Source of the DNA: an uncultured Faecalibacterium sp.
Lineage (GTDB): Bacteria; Bacillota; Clostridia; Oscillospirales; Ruminococcaceae
Reading direction: 5' to 3'
Assembly: GCA_934503275.1 (NCBI GenBank)
Contig: CAKSVD010000008.1
Location: 16,365 to 80,364 of the forward strand
Length of the DNA: 64,000 nt
Below the pieces are notes generated by a model. The model searched no databases. It saw only the letters and a program-made list of their open reading frames with translations, and had not been told where the DNA came from. The number at the start of each line of letters is the position of its first letter. The first letter of the stretch is position 1. Positions 1 to 8,573 of this stretch are shown here, piece after piece. The position numbers and the translations under genes were made by a program.

Positions 1-663
1 GCCGCCGAGTGCCCGCCCACCTTCGGTGTGCCGAAGGAGATGGTGGTGGGGCTCATCGCCGGCGGCGAAAAGGCCTTTATCGAGGCTGTGGAGGGCGCAG
101 AGGACAGCCGAGAACTGGCTGTTGAGGATCTGAAAACGCACGGCCTGACCGCAGACGATTTTGTAGTGGGCATTGCTGCCTCCGGCCGCACACCCTATGT
201 GCTGGGCGGTCTGGACTACGCCAAGAGCGTGGGCTGCCACACTGCCGCCATTGCCTGCAATATCGGCAGCGCTATCGGCAAGGCCGCAGAGCTTGCCATC
301 GAGGTGAACTGCGGCCCCGAGGTACTGACCGGTTCCACCCGGCTCAAGTCCGGCACGGCGCAGAAGCTGATCCTGAACATGATCTCCACCGGCTCCATGG
401 TGCGCACCGGCAAGGCCTACCAGAACCTGATGGTGGACGTGCAGCAGACCAACGAAAAGCTGCATACCCGCGCCGAGAATATCGTCATCGACGCCACCGG
501 CGTGGAGCGGGAGACTGCCCGCGCCGCCATTGACGCGGCGGGCGGCAGCGTAAAGACCGCCATCACCATGCTGCTGGCAGACTGCGATGCCAAGGAAGCC
601 GCCCGGCGGCTGGAAAAAGCCCGCGGCCATGTGCGGGAGGCCATCCGGCTGGAGGTGCTGTAA
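1..663 (+). CDS. murQ: N-acetylmuramic acid 6-phosphate etherase (5' end outside window)
   Basis: Cleaves the D-lactyl ether of MurNAc-6-phosphate to give GlcNAc-6-phosphate, a cytoplasmic step of peptidoglycan recycling. The frame is open from base 1 (AAECPPTFG...), so the visible GTG at 28 is internal and about 80 N-terminal residues lie upstream of the window. The sequence follows MurQ closely: the Glu of AECPPTFG and the Glu of the GAEDS segment match the two catalytic glutamates, IAASGRTPYV is the SIS-fold sugar-phosphate loop, and LMVDV.TNEKL is present. It is followed after 77 bases by a MurP-type PTS transporter and then MupG, which fixes the pathway. Confidence 0.95.
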   Translation, partial: AAECPPTFGVPKEMVVGLIAGGEKAFIEAVEGAEDSRELAVEDLKTHGLTADDFVVGIAASGRTPYVLGGLDYAKSVGCHTAAIACNIGSAIGKAAELAIEVNCGPEVLTGSTRLKSGTAQKLILNMISTGSMVRTGKAYQNLMVDVQQTNEKLHTRAENIVIDATGVERETARAAIDAAGGSVKTAITMLLADCDAKEAARRLEKARGHVREAIRLEVL

Positions 664-740
664 GGCACGCTGTTCTACCCAAGTTCCTTAGCGGCACAGG
701 CCGCATCGGATATACACCTGTTTTAAAGGAGGACCCACTT

Positions 741-2183
741 ATGACGAATGAAGAACTGGTCCGCGCGGCGCTGGAGAAGGTCGGCGGAAAGAGCAACGTT
801 CTCACCGCAACCAACTGTATGACCCGTCTGCGTGTGCGCGTCAAGGAGGATGCCAAGATCGACGACGAGGGCCTGAAGGCCATCGAGGGCGTGATGGGCA
901 TCGTGCATGACCGTGCCGGCTATGTGGAGATCGTGGTCGGCCCCGGCAAGTGCCGCAAGTGCGCAGATATCTGCCGCGATATGGGCATCCCGGCGGACGC
1001 CGCCACTTCCACCGCCAACGACTGGCAGACCAATAAGGCCGCAGTCAAGGCCGGCCAGAAGCAGAGCAAGGTCAAGGAACTGTTCAAGACCTTCGGCGAT
1101 ATCTTTATCCCCCTGATCCCGGGCGTTGTGGCCTCCGGCCTGTGCGCCGGCATCAACTCCCTGATCGGTCAGGTGGTGCCGAACTACGCCGACATCCCCG
1201 CACTGGCTCTTATCAGCACCCTGCTGGGCCTGATGAACACCTGCTTCCTGGGCTACCTGACCGCATGGGTCGGCTACCGCGCAGCAGAAAAGTTTGGCGG
1301 CACCCCCATTCTGGGCGGTATGCTGGGCATGATCACCGGTCTGGACGGCATCAACAAGATCTCCGGCATTCTGGGTCTCTTCAACGAGGCTGTGCCGCTG
1401 GATTCCATCCTGCGTGCGGGCCGCGGCGGCGTGCTGGCCGTTGTGCTGGGCGCATGGTGCCTTGTCAAGATCGAGCGCTGGGTGCGTAAGTGGATGCCCG
1501 AATCTCTGGACATCGTGTTCACCCCGCTGATCACCATGATCCTGTGCCTCGTGCCCTATATCCTGCTCATCATGCCCGCTACCGGCTATGTTTCCACCGC
1601 TCTGTGCTGGGTGGTTGAAAAGCTGTGCATGAGCGATATCCTGATCGTGCGCATCATTGCCGGTTATGTTTCCACCGCTCTGTTCCTGCCCATGGTCGCT
1701 ATGGGTATGCACCACGGTCTGGTTGCTCTGTACTCCGTGCAGCTGGAGAGTTTTGGCTATGTTACCCTGTACCCCGCTCTGGCTATGGCCGGTGCAGGTC
1801 AGGTGGGCGCTGCTGTCGCCATCTACTTCAAGGCTAAGAAGTGCGGCAACATCCGCCTGAAGAACGTGATCACCGGCGCTCTGCCCGCAGGTCTGCTGGG
1901 CATCGGCGAGCCGCTGATCTACGGCGTCACCCTGCCCATGGGCAAGCCCTTCATCAGCGCCGGTCTGGGCGCCGGCTTCGGCGGTGCCTTCGTCATGGCC
2001 ATGCAGGTGGCTGCTACCGCTTGGGGCCCCTCCGGCCTGCTGGCTCTGTTCGTCATGACCGCCGGCCCGAACGGTGCGGCTGCTTCCGTTGGCTGCTACG
2101 CAGTGGGTCTGGTCATCTGCTACATCATGGGCTTTATCGTGACCAACGCAATGGTCTCTGTTGAGGACGTTGCCAATGCTTAA
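741..2183 (+). CDS. murP: PTS EIIBC transporter, MurNAc type
   Basis: Membrane permease that imports and phosphorylates MurNAc (or MurNAc-GlcNAc) to the 6-phosphate. The 480-residue protein begins with a glucose-family EIIB domain (about 1-85); the phosphorylated cysteine is Cys26 in TNCMTRLRV. A multi-span EIIC domain (about 110-475) follows, with the GEPLIYGV motif. No EIIA domain is fused or encoded nearby, so a general EIIA must serve it, as for E. coli MurP (family knowledge). AAAGGAGG lies 8 bases before the ATG. Substrate is inferred from the position between murQ and mupG. Confidence 0.88.
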   Translation: MTNEELVRAALEKVGGKSNVLTATNCMTRLRVRVKEDAKIDDEGLKAIEGVMGIVHDRAGYVEIVVGPGKCRKCADICRDMGIPADAATSTANDWQTNKAAVKAGQKQSKVKELFKTFGDIFIPLIPGVVASGLCAGINSLIGQVVPNYADIPALALISTLLGLMNTCFLGYLTAWVGYRAAEKFGGTPILGGMLGMITGLDGINKISGILGLFNEAVPLDSILRAGRGGVLAVVLGAWCLVKIERWVRKWMPESLDIVFTPLITMILCLVPYILLIMPATGYVSTALCWVVEKLCMSDILIVRIIAGYVSTALFLPMVAMGMHHGLVALYSVQLESFGYVTLYPALAMAGAGQVGAAVAIYFKAKKCGNIRLKNVITGALPAGLLGIGEPLIYGVTLPMGKPFISAGLGAGFGGAFVMAMQVAATAWGPSGLLALFVMTAGPNGAAASVGCYAVGLVICYIMGFIVTNAMVSVEDVANA

Positions 2184-3228
2184 AACACTCGGACGGTCAG
2201 TGTATCTGACGCAGTTTGAGGAACAGCGTGCGTCGCTTTCCGCTTTTGCGGCAGGCGGCGCGCCTGTTTTTATCTCACTGCATATCAGCGAAGAATTTGA
2301 CGCCGCTTACTGCGCCCGCGTGCAGGAAATGTGCGACTTTCTGGCGGCGCAGGGCTGGCGCATTCTGGCGGATGTGTCGGAAAAGACCATCCGGCAGTTC
2401 GGCTGTGCCGACTTGACCGCGCTGGCAAAGCGGCTGCACCTGTGGGGTCTGCGGCTGGACTACGGCTTCTCGGTGGAGCAGATGTGCACCCTTGCGCAGC
2501 AGCTGCCCGTTGCCGTCAACGCCTCCACCACCACCCCGGAGGTGGCGCGGCAGCTGGCGGCGGGCGGCGGTACGGTCATCGCGATGCACAACTTCTACCC
2601 CCGCCCGGAGACCGGCCTCGACCCGGAATTTCTGCGCGAGAGCACCGCAGCTTTGCAGGCGGAGGGCTTGCAGGTGTACGGCTTTATCCCCGGCGACGCC
2701 CTGCTGCGCGGCCCGCTGTACAAGGGTCTGCCTACGCTGGAGGCACACCGCACCGCCGCCCCCTCGGCAGCCTTTGCGGACTTGGCACTGAACTACGGGC
2801 TGGACGGCATTTTTGCGGGAGACCCGGAGGTCAGCACCCGGGAGCAGGAGTACATCCGCCACTTCTGCACCACCGGCGAACTCTGCCTGCCGGTCGCCCT
2901 GCGCCCCGGCTATGAGACGCTGTACGACCGCACCTTTACCTGCCGCCCGGACTCGCCAAAGGGGCTTGTGCGGTATCAGGAATCCCGGCTCTACTCCTGC
3001 TTTGGCAGCACCGTGCAGCCGGACAACTGTGTGGAGCGCCGCCGCCGCTGCGTGACCATGGATAACATCGGCTACGGCCGCTACTCCGGCGAGATCCAGC
3101 TTGTGCGCGCTGACTTACCCGCAGACGAAAAGGTAAACGTCATCGGCGAAGTGCCCGCAGAGTACGACCTGCTGCTGGACTGCATTAAGCGCGGAAAGAC
3201 CTTCCGCATGGTAAAAGTACAGGAATAA
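2176..3228 (+). CDS. mupG: MupG-family 6-phospho-N-acetylmuramidase (DUF871)
   Basis: Member of the DUF871 family that includes S. aureus MupG, which hydrolyses MurNAc-6P-GlcNAc inside the cell. About 350 residues: an N-terminal TIM barrel (about 1-235) and a C-terminal cyclophilin-like domain (about 240-350). The ATG at 2176 is chosen over the TTG at 2161 because it has a GAGGA site just upstream and gives the family-like start MLKTLGRSVYL. It overlaps the murP stop by 8 bases, implying translational coupling. With murQ and murP this forms a complete MurNAc-disaccharide route: import, glycosidic cleavage, ether cleavage. Confidence 0.85.
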   Translation: MLKTLGRSVYLTQFEEQRASLSAFAAGGAPVFISLHISEEFDAAYCARVQEMCDFLAAQGWRILADVSEKTIRQFGCADLTALAKRLHLWGLRLDYGFSVEQMCTLAQQLPVAVNASTTTPEVARQLAAGGGTVIAMHNFYPRPETGLDPEFLRESTAALQAEGLQVYGFIPGDALLRGPLYKGLPTLEAHRTAAPSAAFADLALNYGLDGIFAGDPEVSTREQEYIRHFCTTGELCLPVALRPGYETLYDRTFTCRPDSPKGLVRYQESRLYSCFGSTVQPDNCVERRRRCVTMDNIGYGRYSGEIQLVRADLPADEKVNVIGEVPAEYDLLLDCIKRGKTFRMVKVQE

Positions 3229-3357
3229 ACCCTCTCAGTCACGCCTGACGGCGTGCCAGCTCCCCCGAAAGGGGGAGCTTTATTTGTGCTGACCGACAGA
3301 TGCAAAAAGCTCCCCCTTCGGGGGAGCTGGCGAACGAAGTGAGCCTGAGAGGGTTCG
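3229..3357. repeat. F1 dispersed palindromic repeat, full-length
   Basis: Begins AACCCTCTCAGTC and ends GCCTGAGAGGGTT (inverted ends). Inside are three smaller hairpins: GCCTGACGGC, GCTCCCCC...GGGGGAGC, and a second copy of the latter. It starts right after the mupG stop codon and could end that transcript. The same ends recur at a dozen places in this window. Confidence 0.8.
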
Positions 3358-3364
3358 TTCCAAA

Positions 3365-3475
3365 CCCTTCCCGTGAAAATAGGATAGCGGAGCGTCCGCA
3401 GACGCTCCGCTATCCCAAAATTATAAATAATGATTCCGCTGATGATGCGCAGAGCGCAAGCGGCGCGCATTCAGA
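3365..3475 (-). terminator. F2 repeat acting as MATE-gene terminator
   Basis: Read on the minus strand from the MATE stop codon: a conserved arm (GATCTGAATGCGCGCC, AGCGGAATCATTATTTATAA), then a perfect 15-bp stem (3382-3396 with 3401-3415) closed by a cUGCGg tetraloop and followed by TATTTTC. The TGA stop of the MATE gene lies inside the conserved outer end of the element. Its role as an intrinsic terminator is inferred from structure. Confidence 0.7.
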
Positions 3476-4850
3476 TCGTCTTTTTCTTCGGATACACAAA
3501 GGCGTCGCGGCGGTACACCGCCACGAGATACGCCGCCATGAAGCACCAGATGATGGGCTCGCACAGGATGACGGCGTTGTAGGCGTAGCGCGGGATGAAC
3601 ACCAGCACAAAGATCACCTTGCCCACTAACTCGATGACGCTGGAAAACAGCGGCAGCACCTTCTGTCCAAGGCTCTGCAAAGCGTACCGGGTGCACAGCA
3701 GCACCCCCAGCACCGCGTAGAACGGCGCGTTCCACATCAGATACCGTGCGCCGTTTTCCAGCACGAGCGGCGCGGCAGAGCCGGAGATCAGCTGCACCAG
3801 CTGCCGGGCAAAAAGCTGCATCAGTACTACCTCTGCCGCCATGATGACCACCGAGCACAGGTACATGGTGCGCATTCCCTTGCGCACCCGCTCCGGTTGG
3901 GCGGCACCCCGGTTCTGGGAGACAAAGGTAGAGCCGGCGTTTGCCATGGAGATCAGCGGCATACTGGTAAAGGAGAACAGCTTGCGCGCGGCGGTGTGCC
4001 CCGCAATGGTCAGCGTGCCCAGCCCGTTGATGCCGTATTGCAGCACCACCGACCCTGCCGACACGATGCTGCTCATCAGACCCATGGAGATGCTCTGGCT
4101 GAACAGCTCCCAGTACAAATGCTGTCCCACCGCCCAGTGCCTGCGGGCGGGCAGCAGCAGCGGTACGCGGCGCATCACATACAGAATGCACAGCACCACC
4201 GAGATGCCCTGCGCAATGACGGTAGCCACCGCCGCACCCTGCACACCCATGCCCAGCCCGGCAATGAACCACAGATCCAGCGCCACGTTCAGCCCGGAAC
4301 TGATGAGCAGGAACACCAGCGGCATTACGCTGTTGCCGATGGCGCGCAGCAGCCCGGCGCACAGGTTATAAAGGAACATCACCAGCACGCCCAAGTCGAT
4401 GACGATGATGTAGCGGTAGGCGTCCTCTAAAATCTCTGCGGGGGTGTCCAGCAGCTGCAACAGCGGCCGCAGGCCGAAAAAGCCCGCAGTGGTAATGACA
4501 AAGCTTGCGCAAAGCCCGATGACCAGCGACCCGGCCACCGTCCTTTTGAGCAGATCCTCGTCCTGCGCCCCGTAGGAGCGCGCAGCCACGATGGAAAGCC
4601 CGTTGCCGATGCCGATGCCAAAGCCCACCAGCAGCTCGTAGATAGAGCCGCAGGAGCCGATGGCGGCAAGTGCGGTATCGCCCAGCACGTTGCCCACGAT
4701 CATGGTATCCACGGTATTATACAGCTGCTGGAACAGATTGGACACCAGAATGGGCAGCATGAACAGAAAAAGATTCTTGAAAATAGGCCCGTGCAGCAGG
4801 TCTGCATTCCGGTTGAAGAGGTTTGTTTTCAGGGGTCGCGTCTGGGTCAT
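3471..4850 (-). CDS. MATE-family multidrug/metabolite exporter
   Basis: Predicted 459-residue, 12-span membrane antiporter of the MATE/NorM class (polysaccharide-MATE superfamily). Typical family motifs are visible near the N terminus: LPILVSNLFQQLYNTVDTMI and VGNVLGDTALAAIGS. The start is the ATG at 4850, preceded by AAGGAA; an upstream in-frame extension to 4970 crosses a terminator-like hairpin and carries no family sequence. It lies downstream of the his operon in the same direction but is separated by an F1 repeat and the hairpin, so it is probably its own unit. Substrate unknown. Confidence 0.85.
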   Translation of the reverse strand: MTQTRPLKTNLFNRNADLLHGPIFKNLFLFMLPILVSNLFQQLYNTVDTMIVGNVLGDTALAAIGSCGSIYELLVGFGIGIGNGLSIVAARSYGAQDEDLLKRTVAGSLVIGLCASFVITTAGFFGLRPLLQLLDTPAEILEDAYRYIIVIDLGVLVMFLYNLCAGLLRAIGNSVMPLVFLLISSGLNVALDLWFIAGLGMGVQGAAVATVIAQGISVVLCILYVMRRVPLLLPARRHWAVGQHLYWELFSQSISMGLMSSIVSAGSVVLQYGINGLGTLTIAGHTAARKLFSFTSMPLISMANAGSTFVSQNRGAAQPERVRKGMRTMYLCSVVIMAAEVVLMQLFARQLVQLISGSAAPLVLENGARYLMWNAPFYAVLGVLLCTRYALQSLGQKVLPLFSSVIELVGKVIFVLVFIPRYAYNAVILCEPIIWCFMAAYLVAVYRRDAFVYPKKKTI

Positions 4851-4875
4851 AGGGTTCCTTTCTTCGCGCAAAAAG

Positions 4876-4909
4876 GAGGCCGTTGCACAAAAAACTGTGC
4901 AGTGGCCTC
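4876..4909 (-). terminator. terminator-like hairpin in the MATE leader
   Basis: On the minus strand a near-perfect 14-bp stem (GAGGCC... at both ends, loop GTTTTT) is followed by CTTTTTGC, 25 bases before the MATE start codon. No promoter could fit between it and the gene, so it is either the final terminator of the his operon or an attenuator in the MATE leader. Confidence 0.55.
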
Positions 4910-5004
4910 TTTTGCGGTAAAACGATTTAAAAAATTTTATTTGTAGTTTTGAAACGACTTTTTTATTCACGAAAAGGGTCGTGGCGGAGAAAAATTCCGC
5001 CGGT

Positions 5005-5163
5005 CTGCGCCCTCTCCGTCATCGCTGCGCGATGCCACCTCTCCCAAAGGGAGAGGCAAGAGCACTGCCGGAAGCTTTCCCATTACACTTAAAACTTTAG
5101 CAACAGGCTTTAAATCTTGGCTCTCCCTTCGGGAGAGCTGGCGCGGGAGCGCCTGAGAGGGTT
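5005..5163. repeat. F1 dispersed palindromic repeat, composite
   Basis: Starts CCCTCTCCGTCA and ends GCCTGAGAGGG, with CTCTCCCAAAGGGAGAG and CTCTCCCTTCGGGAGAG hairpins either side of a core containing CAAGAGCACTGCCGGAAGC. The core also recurs at about 8460 and 32985-33120. It directly abuts the hisJ stop codon. Confidence 0.8.
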
Positions 5164-5165
5164 TT

Positions 5166-5990
5166 TTATAACTCCTGCTGCTCAAATCCGTTGACGGTCA
5201 GCACGGTCAGGGCGGTAAAGCCTGCGGCCTTGATGGCGGCGGCGGCTTCGTCAAAGCCGAAGGTCAGTGCGGCGGTGTCGTGGGCGTCGGCGGTGATGAT
5301 CACCCTGCCGCCCAGCTTGTTCCACTCGCCCAGCAGCCATGCGCCGGGGTAGAAGTCCTTGCGGTAGCCCCGGTATACGCCGCCGGTGTTCACCTCCAGA
5401 ATGCAGTCGTTCTCCCGGGCGGCTTGCAGCGCCTTGAGCGCTGCTGCCTTGTAGCGGGGAGACTCCTCGTCAAAAAAGCTGCCGTCGGCGTTCAGCTTTT
5501 TGACAAGGTCGATATGCCCCAGAATGTCCGGCTTTTTGGCGGCGATCTTCTCCACCTCGGCAAAATAGGCTTCTACCGCTGCCAGCGGGTCGCCATCAAA
5601 ATCGTTGTCGATGCAGTCCCGCAGATCCTCGGAGCGGTAGTCCACCGCGTAGTACCGGCCGGTGTTTTTGCCGTACAGATGGTGTGCGCTGCCGATCCAG
5701 TAATCAAAGCCCTTGGGCGTTCCCTCGCTCAGCAGGTCCCACTCGATGCCGCACAGGATATCCACCTTGCCCCGGTACTCGTTTTTCAGCTTGGCAATGG
5801 TGGCGCGGTATCGGGCGGTACCATCGGGGCTCATGCAGTAATCGCAGGCGGGCTTTGCGTAGCTGTGGCCGGAAAAGCCCAGCGTGGTCAGCCCCTGCGC
5901 ACAGGCGGCGGCAGCCATCTGTTGCAGAGTGTTTTTGCCGTCACACAGGGTAGAGTGGCAATGTACGCTGGATTTTCGGTAGTCAGCCAT
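5166..5990 (-). CDS. hisJ: histidinol-phosphatase, PHP family
   Basis: Dephosphorylates L-histidinol phosphate, the penultimate step of histidine synthesis. 274 residues, the usual size for the HisJ/HisK PHP-type enzyme. Metal ligands are in the expected order: HCH at 10-12, His42, Glu83, His103, His159, and Asp235/His237 in ADAHD. It is the last gene of the his operon, 7 bases after hisIE. It supplies the phosphatase activity absent from the HisB encoded here, which is a dehydratase only. Confidence 0.92.
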   Translation of the reverse strand: MADYRKSSVHCHSTLCDGKNTLQQMAAAACAQGLTTLGFSGHSYAKPACDYCMSPDGTARYRATIAKLKNEYRGKVDILCGIEWDLLSEGTPKGFDYWIGSAHHLYGKNTGRYYAVDYRSEDLRDCIDNDFDGDPLAAVEAYFAEVEKIAAKKPDILGHIDLVKKLNADGSFFDEESPRYKAAALKALQAARENDCILEVNTGGVYRGYRKDFYPGAWLLGEWNKLGGRVIITADAHDTAALTFGFDEAAAAIKAAGFTALTVLTVNGFEQQEL

Positions 5991-5997
5991 AGGCTTC

Positions 5998-6633
5998 TCA
6001 CTGCATCCTTTCCTGCTTGACCTTGTGGTCGATCACGTGGCGCTTTTCCAGTTCCCGGGTCACATCCTCTACGGTGATGCCCGCGCTGACCATCAGCACC
6101 AGCACATGATAGGCAAGGTCGCTGATCTCGTAGACTGTCTCGGCCTTGTCCTCTTTTTCGCCCGCAATGATGACCTCGGTGCACTCTTCGCCCACCTTTT
6201 TCAGGATCTTCTCCTTGCCCTTTTCAAACAGGTAGGTGGTGTAGCTGCCCTCCGTGGGGGTATCCTTGCGGCCCTTGATGAGGGCATACAGCCCCTGCCA
6301 GCTGAACTGCTTCAGCTCCGGGGAGACGTATACCTCGTTGAAAAAGCAGCTTTCTGCTCCGGTGTGGCAGGCGGGGCCGTCCTTCACTACCTCTACCACC
6401 AGTGCGTCGGCGTCGCAGTCGGCGGTAATGGACACCACCCGCTGCACATTGCCGCTGGTCTCGCCCTTGCGCCAGATCTCCTGACGGCTGCGGCTCCAGA
6501 ACACGGTGCGCCCCTCGGCAATGGTCAGCGCCAGCGTCTCGGCGTTCATGTAGGCAAGGGTGAGCACCTGCTTTGTGTAGTGATCCTGCACGATAGCGGG
6601 GATCAGGCCTTTTTCATCAAATTTCAGTTCCAT
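5998..6633 (-). CDS. hisIE: bifunctional phosphoribosyl-AMP cyclohydrolase / phosphoribosyl-ATP pyrophosphatase
   Basis: Catalyses steps 2 and 3 of histidine synthesis. The HisI domain (about 1-105) shows DCDAD at 72-76 with metal-binding cysteines at 89 and 96 ([10 protein letters not shown]). The HisE domain (about 113-205) shows EECTEVIIA at 149-157. The ATG at 6633 is chosen because GGGAGGG sits just upstream; the frame remains open further upstream through repeat sequence. The gene is separated from hisF by an F1-type repeat but shares its direction. Confidence 0.94.
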   Translation of the reverse strand: MELKFDEKGLIPAIVQDHYTKQVLTLAYMNAETLALTIAEGRTVFWSRSRQEIWRKGETSGNVQRVVSITADCDADALVVEVVKDGPACHTGAESCFFNEVYVSPELKQFSWQGLYALIKGRKDTPTEGSYTTYLFEKGKEKILKKVGEECTEVIIAGEKEDKAETVYEISDLAYHVLVLMVSAGITVEDVTRELEKRHVIDHKVKQERMQ

Positions 6634-6739
6634 GACGGTTCTCCCTCCCCGGATGGGGATAATGTGTATTTTATCGTATTCAAGATAAAAAATCAAGACA
6701 TTTGTGTGCTTTTTATTGGAATCAACTTGTGCGGTTTGA

Positions 6740-6870
6740 CTCGGAGCAAAAGCCTTCACCCCTTGGGGGGAAGGTGGCGCGTAGCGCCGGATGAGGGGTA
6801 ATTCCGGTAGCAGCGCCCTCATCAGTCACCTGCGGTGACAGCTTCCCCCGACCGGGGGAAGCCTTCATTC
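6740..6870. repeat. F1-like palindromic repeat between hisF and hisIE
   Basis: Two hairpin blocks: CTTCACCCCTTGGGGGGAAG and CTTCCCCCGACCGGGGGAAG, with CCCTCATCAGTCACC/GGTGAC motifs between. This is a variant of the F1 family (ends CCCTCATC/GATGAGGG instead of CCCTCTC/GAGAGGG) that recurs near 17980 and 63306-63446. It interrupts the his operon, so a processing or attenuation effect on hisIE-hisJ is possible. Confidence 0.7.
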
Positions 6871-6894
6871 GGAAATTGATTTCTTTGGTGCTTT

Positions 6895-7650
6895 TCACAG
6901 CCGCATTTCCACGCCGTTTGCGTTCAGGTACTCTTTCAGCTCCCGGATGCCCAGCAGCTTCTGGTGGAAGATGCCCGCCGCCAGCCCGGCGTCGATGCCC
7001 TTGTGGTGGAACAACTCCAGAAAATCCTCTTTTTTGCCCGCGCCGCCGCTGGCAATGATGGGGATGTTCACCCGGGCGGCCACCGCGTCCAGCATTTCAA
7101 GGTCGAAGCCGTTGCGCACGCCGTCGGTGTCGATGCTGTTCAGGCACACCTCGCCCGCGCCGTGGGCGGCGCACCAGCTGATCCAGTCCAGCGCATCCCG
7201 GCCGGTATCCTCGCGCCCGCCCTTGGCGAACACGCGGAACTGCCCGTTCACCCGCTTCACGTCTGCGGAAAGCACCACGCACTGGTCGCCGTAGCGCTGC
7301 GCGGCGGCGGGGATGAGCCCGGGGTCCTTCAGTGCACCGGAGTTGACGCTTACCTTATCCGCGCCGCATTTCAGCACCCGGTCAAAATCCTCCAGCGTGT
7401 TGATGCCGCCGCCCACGGTCAGGGGGATAAAAATTTCTCCCGCCACCCGGGTCAGGATGTCGGTAAAAAGGGCGCGTCCCTCAAAGCTGGCGGTGATATC
7501 GTAAAACACCAGCTCGTCCGCCCCGGCGGCGTTGTACAGCCGTGCCATCTCCACCGGGTCGGCCACGTCCCTGATGCCCTCAAAGTTCGTGCCCTTGACC
7601 ACCCGGCCGTCGCGCACGTCCAGACAGGGGATGATGCGTTTGGTTATCAT
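6895..7650 (-). CDS. hisF: imidazole glycerol phosphate synthase, cyclase subunit
   Basis: Partner of HisH: condenses ammonia with PRFAR to give imidazole-glycerol phosphate and AICAR. 251 residues, a complete (beta/alpha)8 barrel. IIPCLDVRDG at the N terminus carries catalytic Asp11; VLSADVKR carries the second catalytic Asp; IIASGGAG forms the phosphate site. It starts 15 bases after the hisA stop with AGAGGGG upstream. Confidence 0.96.
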   Translation of the reverse strand: MITKRIIPCLDVRDGRVVKGTNFEGIRDVADPVEMARLYNAAGADELVFYDITASFEGRALFTDILTRVAGEIFIPLTVGGGINTLEDFDRVLKCGADKVSVNSGALKDPGLIPAAAQRYGDQCVVLSADVKRVNGQFRVFAKGGREDTGRDALDWISWCAAHGAGEVCLNSIDTDGVRNGFDLEMLDAVAARVNIPIIASGGAGKKEDFLELFHHKGIDAGLAAGIFHQKLLGIRELKEYLNANGVEMRL

Positions 7651-7665
7651 AAAGACCCCTCTTTC

Positions 7666-8385
7666 TCAGTCCTGCACCAGCTGCACGCAGCGGGCAAGGT
7701 CCAGTGCGCCGGTGTACAGGCTTTTGCCCAGAATGGCGGCTGCCGTGCCCATCTGCTGCAATTCCAGCAGCTCTGCCTCGGAGGAGATGCCGCCGCTGGC
7801 CGTAAAGGCCACCCCGGGCACCTCTTTTGCCAGCTGGCGGTACAGGGCGAGGTTCGTGCCCTGCATCGCGCCGTCACAGGCAATGTCGGTGTAGATGATG
7901 GCGGTGCAGCCGGCCGCTGCCAGCCGCTTGCAGAAGGCCACGCCCGGCTCAGCGCTGACCTCCTTCCAGCCGTGGATGGCCACATAGCCGTCCTTGGCGT
8001 CCACGCCCACGGCAATTTTATCGCCGTATTTTTGCAGCATCCGGGCGGTAAAGGCGAAATCCGTCACCGCCACGCTGCCCAGAATGCAGCGCCCCACCCC
8101 GAGGGAAAGGTATTTTTCAATGCGCTCCTCGGTGCGGATACCGCCGCCTACCTCGATGTATAAGCCGCCCTGCTTTGCCAGCGCGGCAATGGTGTCGTAG
8201 TTGGAAAGGGTGCCGTCCTTGGCACCGTCCAAGTCCACTACATGAAGATTTTTTGCCCCGGCGGCCACAAAGCTGCGTGCCTGTGCGCAGGGGTCCTGCC
8301 CGTAAACGGTCATGCGGTCGTAGTCGCCCTGTGTCAGGCGCACCACCTGCCCGCCGCGCAGGTCAATGGCTGGAAATAGCTGCAT
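7666..8385 (-). CDS. hisA: ProFAR isomerase (phosphoribosylformimino-AICAR-P isomerase)
   Basis: Isomerises ProFAR to PRFAR, the substrate of HisF-HisH. 239 residues with the HisA barrel signature: PAIDLRGG (catalytic Asp8), YTDIACDGAMQGTN (second catalytic Asp and phosphate loop) and TASGGISS. An AAAGGAGA site precedes the ATG. It sits downstream of an F1 repeat that separates it from hisH within the operon. Confidence 0.96.
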   Translation of the reverse strand: MQLFPAIDLRGGQVVRLTQGDYDRMTVYGQDPCAQARSFVAAGAKNLHVVDLDGAKDGTLSNYDTIAALAKQGGLYIEVGGGIRTEERIEKYLSLGVGRCILGSVAVTDFAFTARMLQKYGDKIAVGVDAKDGYVAIHGWKEVSAEPGVAFCKRLAAAGCTAIIYTDIACDGAMQGTNLALYRQLAKEVPGVAFTASGGISSEAELLELQQMGTAAAILGKSLYTGALDLARCVQLVQD

Positions 8386-8403
8386 AGTTGTTTCTCCTTT
8401 AGC

Positions 8404-8573
8404 GTCTGCGCCCTCTCAGTCAAACCCTGCGGGTTTGACAGCTCTCCCAAAGGGAGAGCCAAGAGCACTGCCGGAAACTTTCTTATTGAACCTAAAGCTT
8501 CAGCAACGAGCCTTAGACCTTGGCTCCCCCTTTGGGGGAGCTGGCGCGGGAGCGCCTGAGAGGGCGAGCCCTC
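8404..8573. repeat. F1 dispersed palindromic repeat between hisH and hisA
   Basis: Composite F1: CCCTCTCAGTCAAACCC... with a CAAACCCTGCGGGTTTG hairpin, CTCTCCCAAAGGGAGAG, the CAAGAGCACTGCCGG core, GCTCCCCCTTTGGGGGAGC and GCCTGAGAGGG. The adjoining CCCTCTCA supplies the hisH TGA stop, read on the minus strand. Confidence 0.8.
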
